Shown piece after piece: positions 1-6,923 of a stretch of DNA of 41,314 bases. The translations under genes were made by a program, and so were the position numbers. The notes beneath the pieces are model-generated. The model saw only the letters and a list, made by a program, of their open reading frames with translations, did no database searches and was not told where the DNA came from. Where the stretch lies: NCBI GenBank assembly GCA_031291955.1, contig JARLIA010000003.1, forward strand, positions 1-41,314, given 5' to 3'. How positions within the stretch are numbered: position 1 is the stretch's first letter; each line of letters opens with the position of its first letter. This DNA is from Minisyncoccota bacterium. Lineage in GTDB: Bacteria > Patescibacteriota > Minisyncoccia > Moranbacterales > UBA2206.

Positions 1-2
1 AA

Positions 3-437
3 AGTGCAATTGGAACATTAGTCGAGAGGACAACAAGATTAACGCTAATCGTACCGCTTAAAAAGAAAGATGCCATGTCGGTGAGAGTGGCGTTTGCCAA
101 AGCCTTCAAAAAAATTCCTAAAAAGTTTACTAAATCTCTAACCTACGATCGAGGGACTGAAATGGCCCAGCATAAATTATTCACAGAGGATACCGGCATA
201 AAAGTATTCTTCGCTGATCCATATTGTCCTTGGCAACGAGGAACCAATGAAAATACCAACGGCCTGATCAGACAGTATTTTCCCAAGGGTACTGATTTTA
301 GAAAGATCGGCATTGCAGACATCAGAGAAGCAGAAAGGCGACTCAATAGTCGTCCCAGAAAAACACTGGATTTTTACACTCCCTCAGAAAAGTTTTATCA
401 ACTAATTACAGATAGAAAAATTGCAATTAATTCTTGA
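3..437 (+). mobile_element. IS30-family transposase, 3' part (cut by window start)
   Basis: The reading frame is open from base 3, before the first in-frame ATG at 75, so the gene continues to the left of the window. Visible is the C-terminal half of an IS30-type DDE integrase core: TYDRGTEMAQH carries the second catalytic Asp, and FFADPYCPWQRGTNENTNG carries the catalytic Glu in the arrangement typical of IS30. The segment LIRQYFPKGTDF and the RRLNSRPRKTL block are also characteristic. The first Asp would lie upstream of the window. The frame ends with TGA at 435-437 and is not visibly broken, so the element may be intact. I could not identify its terminal inverted repeat. Confidence 0.85.
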
Positions 438-452
438 ACCCAGTTAATAATA

Positions 453-483
453 AAAAGCGAATCCCTCAAGGATTCGCTTTTAT
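453..483. terminator. Bidirectional terminator between transposase and rpmA
   Basis: Perfect 12-bp hairpin (453-464 with 470-481, 5-nt loop) with A-tract on the left and T-tract on the right, so it can end both the transposase transcript (plus) and the rpmA transcript (minus). Confidence 0.8.
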
Positions 484-503
484 TGGATATAATTCGTTCT
501 GCT

Positions 504-785
504 TTAGCTATTAGCGATTACGGAAACAAATCGTTTAGCTTCCAGCTTGCCAGTGAAAGTCCGGACTTTTTTGTTTGAAAATTTAACCACGCCATCCTTC
601 ATGGCAAAAAGAGTGTCGTCTTCGGAGCGCTTAACATTCTTGCCCGGACGGAATTTGGTGCCGCGCTGGCGAATAATGATCTGTCCGGTCAGAACTTTCT
701 CGCTGCCGAATTTTTTTACGCCCAGTCTTTTGGAAATTGAATCGCGGCCTAGTTGGGTAGAGCCACCGGCTTTTCTGTGTGCCAT
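504..785 (-). CDS. rpmA: Large ribosomal subunit protein bL27
   Basis: The 93-residue protein begins [20 protein letters not shown] and contains [13 protein letters not shown], the diagnostic N-terminus and core of L27, whose tail reaches the peptidyl transferase centre. There is no Firmicutes-type cleaved N-terminal extension. The gene stands alone: its usual partner rplU (L21) is not next to it. It ends at the bidirectional hairpin at 453-483. The start is the only ATG that gives the canonical MAH N-terminus. It is divergent from the gene at 862, with an AT-rich repetitive spacer between them. Confidence 0.97.
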   Translation of the reverse strand: MAHRKAGGSTQLGRDSISKRLGVKKFGSEKVLTGQIIIRQRGTKFRPGKNVKRSEDDTLFAMKDGVVKFSNKKVRTFTGKLEAKRFVSVIANS

Positions 786-804
786 ATTGTTATATTGCTA
801 GCTT

Positions 805-832
805 GTTATATTATTATATTGCCACCAAGCAA
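805..832 (-). promoter_or_regulatory. Candidate rpmA promoter
   Basis: On the minus strand, TTGCTT (832 to 827) and TATAAC (810 to 805) are separated by 16 bp. The start point would fall about 13 nt before the rpmA ATG. The surrounding 786-821 is a TTGTTATATT-rich repetitive stretch that contains other TATAAT-like hexamers, so the assignment is tentative. Confidence 0.4.
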
Positions 833-846
833 TCTTAGCTGATTTG

Positions 847-855
847 TGCTATAAT
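847..855 (+). promoter_or_regulatory. Extended -10 giving a leaderless mRNA
   Basis: TGCTATAAT is a perfect extended -10 with no recognisable -35. Its last base is 7 nt upstream of the A of ATG 862, so transcription should start on the start codon itself. Confidence 0.65.
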
Positions 856-861
856 GTCAAT

Positions 862-1278
862 ATGCATGCCCGAATAATAGAATTTTGGAAAAAATACGAA
901 CATAAAATCATTCTGGCCGCGGGATTTGTTTTGGTGGCGATCATCTCTTTTGAGGGAGGTGTTTTAAAGGGTGCCCACTTTGGTCAATCGCCATTAATTA
1001 TTCAGTCGGCACCTCAAAACCAGATTGTGGCCGGCGAGGCGACTTCTAAAATAGTCTCAGGGGCCTCAAATTTGCCCCAGGCAGCCCCGTCCGACCCAAC
1101 CAGCCTAACCACACCAGCTGCAAATTGCGCTTTCGTCGGCAGTAAAAATTCTAATATGTACCATCTGGCGACTTCTTCCTATGCCAAAAGAATCAATCCG
1201 GAAAATCGGGTTTGCTTTTCCAGCACGGATGAGGCAAAATCAAAAGGATACTTGCCAGATAAGAGTTTAAGCAAATGA
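862..1278 (+). CDS. Membrane-anchored protein with Ada-like metal-binding domain
   Basis: I start the gene at ATG 862 rather than at the in-frame TTG 844, because 844 lies upstream of the -10 at 850-855. The protein (138 residues) has an N-terminal membrane segment (ILAAGFVLVAIISFEGGVL), then a low-complexity Ala/Pro/Ser/Thr linker. The C-terminal domain reads FVGSKNSNMYHLATSSYAKR and then NPENRVCFSSTDEAKSKGY. This matches the small Ada-type zinc-binding module, in which His and Cys residues bind metal. The Cys expected after the His (H-x3-C) is Ser here, so metal binding may be lost. The stop overlaps an in-frame ATG of the next gene (ATGA at 1275-1278). Function unknown; the module often marks extracytoplasmic proteins in CPR genomes. 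Confidence 0.7.
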   Translation: MHARIIEFWKKYEHKIILAAGFVLVAIISFEGGVLKGAHFGQSPLIIQSAPQNQIVAGEATSKIVSGASNLPQAAPSDPTSLTTPAANCAFVGSKNSNMYHLATSSYAKRINPENRVCFSSTDEAKSKGYLPDKSLSK

Positions 1279-1328
1279 AATCAGATGTTAAATTCGCTCT
1301 TGAAATTCACCTGATTACTTATAAAATT

Positions 1329-2042
1329 ATGCGCCAAACATTAAAAAACAACATCACAATCATCTCTCTCGGCGGCTCTCTCATCGTCCCTAGTCACATC
1401 GACTGGCAATTTTTGCGGGCCTTTCGCGCACTGATCGTGGCCGAAATCAAAAAAGGCAAAAAGTTCGTCATCATCACTGGCGGGGGATACGCCGCCCGGG
1501 AATATATCCAAGCCGCTTCCAAAGTCACTCGCCTCACCCGCGACGACCAAGATTGGCTGGGCATCCACGCCACGAGAATGAACGCCCATTTGATAAAAAC
1601 TATTTTCAGACAATACGCCCATCCGCGCATCAACAAAAATCCCAACACCAAGGCCGACATTGCCGAACATTTCGCGAGCGGGGAGGGGATTATGGTGGCG
1701 GCCGGTTGGCGGCCGGGCTGGTCAACCGATTACGTCGCCACGATCTTAGCCAAGCGCTTGGGCGCGAAAACTTTAATAAATTTATCCAATATAAAATACG
1801 TCTGCGACAAAGATCCGAATAAATTCAAAGACGCCCAAAAAATCGAGAAAATAAATTGGAATGATTTCCGGAAGATTGTCGGCAACCGCTGGGACCCAGG
1901 CGCCAATTTTCCCTTTGATCCAGTTGCTTCAAAACTGGCCCAGGAAATTAATTTAGAAGTAGTTATTGCCGAAGGCAAGAATTTGAATAATCTGAAAAAT
2001 ATTTTAGAAGGAAAGAAGTTTTTAGGGACAGTGATAAAATAA
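1329..2042 (+). CDS. Amino-acid-kinase-family UMP kinase, archaeal type
   Basis: This protein phosphorylates a small acidic substrate, most likely UMP to UDP. It has the glycine-rich SLGGSLI near the N-terminus, then VIITGGGYAAREYIQAA, LGIHATRMNAHL, and a late LINLSNIKYVCDKDPNKFKD nucleotide-binding region. These are features of archaeal-type UMP kinase rather than classical bacterial PyrH. I chose ATG 1329, which puts SLGGS about 12 residues in as in the family. An upstream ATG at 1275 would add 18 unconserved residues but would couple translation to the preceding gene through an ATGA overlap. It ends 5 bp from the convergent nuclease gene. Confidence 0.78.
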   Translation: MRQTLKNNITIISLGGSLIVPSHIDWQFLRAFRALIVAEIKKGKKFVIITGGGYAAREYIQAASKVTRLTRDDQDWLGIHATRMNAHLIKTIFRQYAHPRINKNPNTKADIAEHFASGEGIMVAAGWRPGWSTDYVATILAKRLGAKTLINLSNIKYVCDKDPNKFKDAQKIEKINWNDFRKIVGNRWDPGANFPFDPVASKLAQEINLEVVIAEGKNLNNLKNILEGKKFLGTVIK

Positions 2043-2046
2043 AAAA

Positions 2047-3171
2047 TTATTTTTTCTTCACCACCAAACTTTTTGTTTCTTTGTCGACTATCTTAGCACC
2101 TTCAACTTCTTTCCGCGCGGCCACCGGCAGAACGCCAAGGATATTTTTGAGCGCGATGCCGTCCACTTTCAAAACGTCCTCCCAATGGTGAAGCGGCCAT
2201 AAAATTTCGCGAAGCTTTTTTTCGTCGTATTTATACGTTTTCCGAAGTGATTGGGCGATGATACCGGACTCGCCAAAAACCCGCTCGACGCCTTCTTGCT
2301 CCATATACTTCGTGATGATTTCTTGAAGTTTTCCCATACGGTCTTTGGTGAGGCTCATAGCCGATTTCAGATTGACATATTCTTCGATAGCGTCATTAAC
2401 TTCTTGGGTGTCAATTTTCCGCAGTTCCTTGAACTTGTGTTTCCACATCGGGCAGATGCTCTGATAGCCGCACCAGTCGCAAAGCGGAGAAACATGCGGT
2501 TCGAACTTTTGTTCTTCGATGAGTTTTATCGTTTCCAAAAATATTTTCTCGATCTCAGCCAGTTGCTCTGGCGTCCGCTGAGCGGAAAGTTTCACGCCGT
2601 GCTTCAGAAAATACAGACTGACTTTGATATGGTCGAGATTCTTGGCTTCTTCGGGGTAATATGAAAGGAAAGCGCGCAGATAGACTGACAGTTGGATGTC
2701 GTTTTCCACCCGGTCCTGGGTCGGCATTTTCTTGGTGGTTTTGTAGTCAATTATTTCCCAGCCGTCTTCAGTCCGGTCGATACGGTCAATGATACCAGAA
2801 ATGATATGTTTGTCTCCGTCTTTCCCGATCTCGATCTGGAAGCGGGATTCCAAGTTGGCAATATTGAAATCAGCTGGATTGTTTTTGTGATAATAATCCG
2901 TAATCATCTTTACGCCTTGCGTAAAAGCCGCCCGCTCTTCATCCGGCGTTTCAAAAACAGCCGGATTCCAATGATTGGCGAAATGCTCCAGTGCCTGGTC
3001 TAGAGTGGGGGAGAGAATGCCGGGAGTGTGGACAAATTTCATAGTGTCATGCAGGACCGACCCGAAAACCGCCTCTTTGGATTTGGGCGTTCTAATCTTG
3101 TCGATCGCCTGAAATTTATATTTCAGCGGACAGTTTTGGTAAGTGTCAAAAGCACTGTAAGAAATACGCAT
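2047..3171 (-). CDS. RecB/Cas4-like PD-(D/E)XK nuclease with Fe-S cluster motif
   Basis: The 374-residue protein begins ISYSAFDTYQNCPLKYKFQA, the typical start of the PDDEXK_1/AddB C-terminal nuclease family. It then has GIIDRID, EIIDYKTTK (the D-x-K active site) and CDWCGYQSICPMW. C14 together with the CxxC-x5-C group fits the four Cys ligands of a [4Fe-4S] cluster as in AddB and Cas4. A helical C-terminal region of about 120 residues follows, which I do not recognise. No cas genes or helicase lie nearby, so it is probably a stand-alone DNA repair nuclease. It is divergent from the isc operon. The promoter lies inside a heptamer repeat and would yield a leaderless mRNA. Confidence 0.85.
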   Translation of the reverse strand: MRISYSAFDTYQNCPLKYKFQAIDKIRTPKSKEAVFGSVLHDTMKFVHTPGILSPTLDQALEHFANHWNPAVFETPDEERAAFTQGVKMITDYYHKNNPADFNIANLESRFQIEIGKDGDKHIISGIIDRIDRTEDGWEIIDYKTTKKMPTQDRVENDIQLSVYLRAFLSYYPEEAKNLDHIKVSLYFLKHGVKLSAQRTPEQLAEIEKIFLETIKLIEEQKFEPHVSPLCDWCGYQSICPMWKHKFKELRKIDTQEVNDAIEEYVNLKSAMSLTKDRMGKLQEIITKYMEQEGVERVFGESGIIAQSLRKTYKYDEKKLREILWPLHHWEDVLKVDGIALKNILGVLPVAARKEVEGAKIVDKETKSLVVKKK

Positions 3172-3176
3172 AGGTT

Positions 3177-3204
3177 AAGTATAAAGTATTAGGTATTATG
3201 TATC
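3177..3204. repeat. Tandem heptamer array, 4 copies
   Basis: Four degenerate 7-nt units (AAGTATA, AAGTATT, AGGTATT, ATGTATC) total 28 nt between the nuclease gene and the isc operon. They form part of the nuclease promoter on the minus strand. Confidence 0.7.
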
Positions 3205-3206
3205 AA
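3178..3206 (-). promoter_or_regulatory. Promoter of the nuclease gene, leaderless
   Basis: On the minus strand TTGATA (3206 to 3201), a 17-bp spacer and TATACT (3183 to 3178) match consensus at 5/6 each. The A of the nuclease ATG (3171) is exactly 7 nt past the -10, predicting no 5' leader. The whole spacer consists of heptamer repeats. Confidence 0.6.
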
Positions 3207-3216
3207 GCGACGGAAT

Positions 3217-3268
3217 TTGACAAGATTTCATACTCTGCTAAACTTAAAGCATACCAAAATAGTATGAT
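3217..3268 (+). promoter_or_regulatory. isc operon promoter region with candidate Rrf2 operator
   Basis: A perfect TTGACA (3217-3222), 16-bp spacer and extended -10 TGCTAAACT (3236-3244) point to a start near 3251. Just downstream lies an inverted repeat, ATAC-7nt-GTAT (3251-3265), well placed as an autoregulatory operator. A second -10-like TATGAT (3263-3268) sits 10 nt before the ATG and would give a nearly leaderless transcript. Confidence 0.55.
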
Positions 3269-3277
3269 ATTAAACCA

Positions 3278-3664
3278 ATGAAATTTTCAACAAGAGGGGA
3301 GTATGGACTGCGGGCGGCGGTCAATCTGGCCAAAAGCTACCCGAAGATCAAAAATTTAAAAGATATTTCGGCGGAAGAAAAAATTTCCGTGAAATATTTG
3401 GAACGGATAATTGGTAATTTAAGACGCGCGGGAATCGTCAAAAGCACCCAAGGAAAAAACGGCGGCTATATTTTGGCAAAGAACCCGGGAAAAATAAAAG
3501 TGGGAGAAATAATCGAAGCTACCGAAGGACCGATCGCCGTCAAATGCTATGGCACCAATTGCAAAATGATCCACCAGTGCCCGTCGAGTTTTGTTTGGGT
3601 GAAGCTAGGCGAACAAATCAAGAAGACTTTATACGGAATTAAATTGAGCGATTTAATAAAATAA
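3278..3664 (+). CDS. Rrf2/IscR-family Fe-S-sensing transcription regulator
   Basis: The 128-residue protein starts MKFSTRGEYGLRAAVNLAKS and continues with a winged helix (ISVKYLERIIGNLRRAGIV, then KGKNGGY-type wing). Three cysteines at 90, 95 and 101 match the spacing of the [2Fe-2S] ligands of IscR-like regulators. It is the first gene of an isc cluster (regulator, iscS, iscU), with iscS starting 10 nt after its stop. This order is classic for Fe-S homeostasis control, so it most likely represses this operon when its cluster is bound. A palindrome at 3251-3265 is the candidate site. No Shine-Dalgarno site is present. Confidence 0.9.
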   Translation: MKFSTRGEYGLRAAVNLAKSYPKIKNLKDISAEEKISVKYLERIIGNLRRAGIVKSTQGKNGGYILAKNPGKIKVGEIIEATEGPIAVKCYGTNCKMIHQCPSSFVWVKLGEQIKKTLYGIKLSDLIK

Positions 3665-3673
3665 TTTTTTATT

Positions 3674-4915
3674 ATGCAAAAAATCTATCTAGACCACGGC
3701 GCGACCACAATGGTGGACAAAAATGTGCTGAAAATTATGCTGCCGTATTTTAGCGAGAAATACGGCAACGCTTCGTCGCTCCACGGCTTTGGGGAAGTTG
3801 CGGGAAAGGCAGCGGAAAAAGCGCGAAAAATTGCGGCTGATTTTTTCGGCGCGGATCCAAAAGAAATCATTTTTACCAGCGGGGCCACCGAATCCAACAA
3901 TTTGGCGATAAAGGGCGCGGTGTAGGCCTATTATAAAAATACTCGCGCCAATTCGCGCGAGATGGATCCGGGTTCGCAAATTGCCAAGCCGCATATTATC
4001 ACAACCACATTCGAACATCATTGCGTTCTGGAAGCTTGCCACGCCATGGAAAAAGAAGGCTTGGCGGACGTGACATACATTAAACCGAATCACGATGGAT
4101 TAGTTAGTGTCGGTGACGTCAAGGCCGCCCTAAAACCAACTACCATTCTTGCATCGATAATGTACGTCAACAACGAAATAGGCACAGTGCAGCCGATCGC
4201 GGAAATTGGCAAATTACTAAAAAACTGCAGAGGTAAATCAAAAATTATTTTCCACACTGACGCGACGCAGGCGGTGAATTATTTGGATTGCAATGTAGAT
4301 AAATTAGGCGTGGATTTATTGTCCATGTCAGCCCACAAGATTTATGGACCAAAAGGCATCGGCGCGCTCTACGTCCGAAAAGGGACGGCCATAAAACGCG
4401 TCCAAGATGGGGGAGAGCAGGAATTTACGCTCCGAGCCGGCACTTTGAACGTCCCGGGAATCGTCGGATTGGGAGCGGCCATATCAATGATCAATGAACA
4501 GCGAACAAAGAACAATAAAAAAATAATAGCCTTAAGAAATTACCTGATTAAAAAAGTTTTGAAAGAAATTCCCGACACAAAATTAAACGGATCAAAAATA
4601 AAACGCTCGCCGAACAACGCCAACTTTTCTTTTTCGAACGTGGAAGGGGAGAGTTTGCTTTTGATGCTGGCAGCCGAGGGAATCGCGGCGTCCACCGGTT
4701 CAGCCTGTTCGTCGGGATCGCTTGAACCATCCCACGTGCTTCTGTCCATCGGCTTGAAACCCGAACAAGCTCACGGCTCGCTGCGTATTACTTTAGGCAA
4801 GCACAACACCAAGAAGGAGATTAATATATTTATAACTAAATTAAAAAAAATAGTCGGACAACTCCGGAAAGTTTCAGGGAATGTATTAGAAGATTATTAT
4901 CAGAAAAATAATTAA
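3674..4915 (+). pseudogene. iscS: Cysteine desulfurase interrupted by an in-frame TAG
   Basis: The enzyme takes sulfur from cysteine for Fe-S cluster assembly on IscU. The frame is read as one gene of 414 codons. The N-terminal block ([31 protein letters not shown]) is followed by TAG at 3923-3925. The same frame then continues AYYKNTR and on through HTDATQAVN, the PLP lysine in SMSAHKIYGPKG, and the catalytic Cys in STGSACSSGSLEPSHVL. No frameshift is needed. The downstream part alone (ATG 3962) would lack the PLP-phosphate loop. A perfect 7-bp hairpin with a 6-nt loop (3942-3961) begins 16 nt after the TAG. Possible explanations are recent nonsense mutation, sequencing error, or amber readthrough. 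The intact flanking regulator and iscU argue that the pathway is under selection. Confidence 0.85.
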
Positions 4916-4921
4916 ACTTAT

Positions 4922-5305
4922 ATGTACAGCAAAAAAGTCATCGAACATTTCACGCATCCGCACAACCAAGGCGCCATCAAAAATGCCGACGGGGTCGGCA
5001 TGGTCGGTAATCCTGTTTGTGGGGATCTCATGAAGATATACATTAAAGTAAAAAATTTGAAGAATGGGGAAGTCATCCAAGATATCAAATTTGAGACCTT
5101 GGGTTGCGCCAGCGCCATTGCAACCTCATCTATGATTACGGATTTGGCCAAAGGAAAAACTTTGGGCGAAGCCATGAAAATATCCAGGGATGATGTGGCC
5201 GACGCCTTGGAAGGTTTGCCGCCGATAAAGATGCATTGTTCAAACCTGGCGGCCGACGGACTGCACGAAGCAATAAAGGACTACCGCTCAAAGAATAAAA
5301 AATAG
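4922..5305 (+). CDS. iscU: Fe-S cluster scaffold protein IscU/NifU-like
   Basis: The 127-residue protein carries the three scaffold cysteines in GNPVCGD, LGCASAIATSSM and MHCSNLA, with the conserved Asp after the first Cys. It starts YSKKVIEHFTHPHNQGAI, typical of NifU N-terminal-domain proteins. It is the last gene of the isc operon, 6 nt after iscS, and is followed by an intrinsic terminator at 5313-5346. It would receive sulfur from the cysteine desulfurase encoded just upstream. Confidence 0.95.
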   Translation: MYSKKVIEHFTHPHNQGAIKNADGVGMVGNPVCGDLMKIYIKVKNLKNGEVIQDIKFETLGCASAIATSSMITDLAKGKTLGEAMKISRDDVADALEGLPPIKMHCSNLAADGLHEAIKDYRSKNKK

Positions 5306-5312
5306 AAAAACA

Positions 5313-5346
5313 AAAAACCGATTGTCATTAAGGGTCGGTTTTTTGA
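5313..5346 (+). terminator. Terminator of the isc operon
   Basis: AAAACCGA-type stem paired with GTCGGTTTT (5334-5342) followed by a T-run; it lies directly after the iscU stop. Confidence 0.8.
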
Positions 5347-5364
5347 TTGGAGAAGAGAAGAAGA

Positions 5365-5410
5365 AATATTAACAGTGTCGCATAATGATACTTTTGCGAC
5401 TATTAATATT
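5365..5410. repeat. Imperfect 46-nt palindrome in the isc/wall-hydrolase spacer
   Basis: AATATTAA (5365-5372) pairs with TTAATATT (5403-5410), and inside it GTCGCA (5377-5382) pairs with TGCGAC (5395-5400). The rest of the spacer, 5347-5548, is AT-rich and holds no ORF I can support. Confidence 0.6.
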
Positions 5411-5548
5411 ATTTAAAGGCTTAAACAAACAATCTTTTTAGATACATATACATATGTCCAACCAGATAAAAACACTTAGAACGCAATTTTAGAGGTCGTT
5501 TTTTCAGCTATCTTTCTTAATGATGACATATATACCTAGCTAACTTTT

Positions 5549-6919
5549 TTAGTTTGCATAAATAATCATCTGGTCAATGTTGGTTTTAGATCCTAATAAT
5601 TTTCCCATAAGCGCCATCGACGTGCCAAGATAAAGATTCGGTCCAAAGTATGGGTCATGGACAATGTAATCATGTGAGTCCTTGCCGGTAATGACGACAT
5701 AGTGCCCTCCCTTGCCGCCATTAATGTGAACGATGACTGGAATATTTTTTTTGATATATGAATTGACGGTTGACCAATTGATGTTGCCATGGCTTGTGGA
5801 AGAAGCCAGATTTATTCCACCGCTCCAGGAATCCGGCCATTCAATAAGGTCGTAATAAAATATTTTTTGTTTATCCATTTTCCCTGGGTTGATGCTGGAT
5901 CCCAGATCCGTAAAAACCATCGCGATGGACGTTACGGCGCAACCATAATCCCCCATCAATGAATCGGAATTTCCGATGCGCTGATCGGCCCAGCGTGAAT
6001 CACGCTGGGAATAATACCAAGACGTGGATGCCAAGTTGCCATTGGAAGGGGTTGGATAATCCTTTAAACTCGCAAAAACATCACCCAGATTTCCCGCCGA
6101 GGAAAAATTGAACAGCTGATTTTTTTCCGCCTGGATATTGGCCAACAAATTTTCATATTGCTGTTCCTGGCCTTGCGTCTGAGTCAGAAGCGCTTGTTTT
6201 TGATTCTCAGTCGCCTGCAAAGAATACTGCTTGTCTTGCAACTGACCTTTCAACTGGGTGCTTTGGTCGTAAGCATCGCTCAGTTGCTGCTTTTCTTTGT
6301 TCAACTCAGCTTGGGTATTTTGGATGGTCGACAAAACATCCGACACCTTGCTCCCTGATTGTTCGACATAATCAACTTGATTGAAAGAAGACAGATTCTG
6401 ATCCAGCAGCATAATTTTCAAAAGTCCCTGCTGGTCGTAGTCATAATAGGTCTGCATAAGACCCGTCAGAATTGTTCTTTGGTAAGTAATGGTTTTTTCG
6501 TTATCAGAGATACTGCCAAGGAGATCAGTTATCTGGCTGGAAAGGTCAGAGATTTTGCCTTTCACGTCAGCGAGATTCTGTTGCGTGTTGGTCTGTTGCT
6601 GATTTATATAATCAATTTGATCATTCAAAAGATTGGAAGTTTTCCCGCTCAATTGGAGTAATTTCAAAGCGTTCTGCCGCTGTTGATCAAGCTTTTCACA
6701 ATTTGTTTGGGCGTCTCCGGTCAGTTGAGAGCAATCATTTTGATCCGAACAAGCGCTTTCACACTGGCTTTCTGCACTGGAATCATTCGGATGAGCCGCC
6801 TGACAAGCTTGCGAACAGCTGACCGAACTGGCGCCAGCCACCTCAGTCTTCCCGAAATTAAAAACGGTCAAAAGCGCAATGCTAGCCAAAAGGACTATGG
6901 ATTTAAGAATGTTTTTCAT
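5549..6919 (-). CDS. Secreted coiled-coil protein with C39-like peptidase domain
   Basis: I start at ATG 6919 (MKNILKSIVLLASIALLTVF), which gives a clean signal peptide; the ATG at 6943 lies inside the end of gltX. The mature protein has a Cys-rich N-terminal stretch (CSQACQAAHP, CESACSDQNDC). About 200 residues of Gln-rich coiled coil follow, like the regulatory arm of PcsB/CwlO-type wall hydrolases. The C-terminal domain is a peptidase_C39-like papain fold, with a catalytic Cys in GDYGCAVTSIAMVF, His in GGHYVVITGKD and Asp in YIVHDPYFG. The likely role is cleavage or remodelling of wall or surface peptides outside the membrane; the substrate is unknown. The start lies 4 nt past the gltX stop. 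Confidence 0.8.
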   Translation of the reverse strand: MKNILKSIVLLASIALLTVFNFGKTEVAGASSVSCSQACQAAHPNDSSAESQCESACSDQNDCSQLTGDAQTNCEKLDQQRQNALKLLQLSGKTSNLLNDQIDYINQQQTNTQQNLADVKGKISDLSSQITDLLGSISDNEKTITYQRTILTGLMQTYYDYDQQGLLKIMLLDQNLSSFNQVDYVEQSGSKVSDVLSTIQNTQAELNKEKQQLSDAYDQSTQLKGQLQDKQYSLQATENQKQALLTQTQGQEQQYENLLANIQAEKNQLFNFSSAGNLGDVFASLKDYPTPSNGNLASTSWYYSQRDSRWADQRIGNSDSLMGDYGCAVTSIAMVFTDLGSSINPGKMDKQKIFYYDLIEWPDSWSGGINLASSTSHGNINWSTVNSYIKKNIPVIVHINGGKGGHYVVITGKDSHDYIVHDPYFGPNLYLGTSMALMGKLLGSKTNIDQMIIYAN

Positions 6920-6923
6920 TTTA

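Noticed and set aside
844-861. TTG start for the gene at 862
   Set aside because: It lies upstream of and overlaps the -10 TATAAT, so it cannot be on the transcript started there.
3177-3204. CRISPR-like array
   Set aside because: Units are 7 nt with no spacers; the same holds for every tandem array in the window. No cas genes are present; the nearby nuclease is RecB-like.
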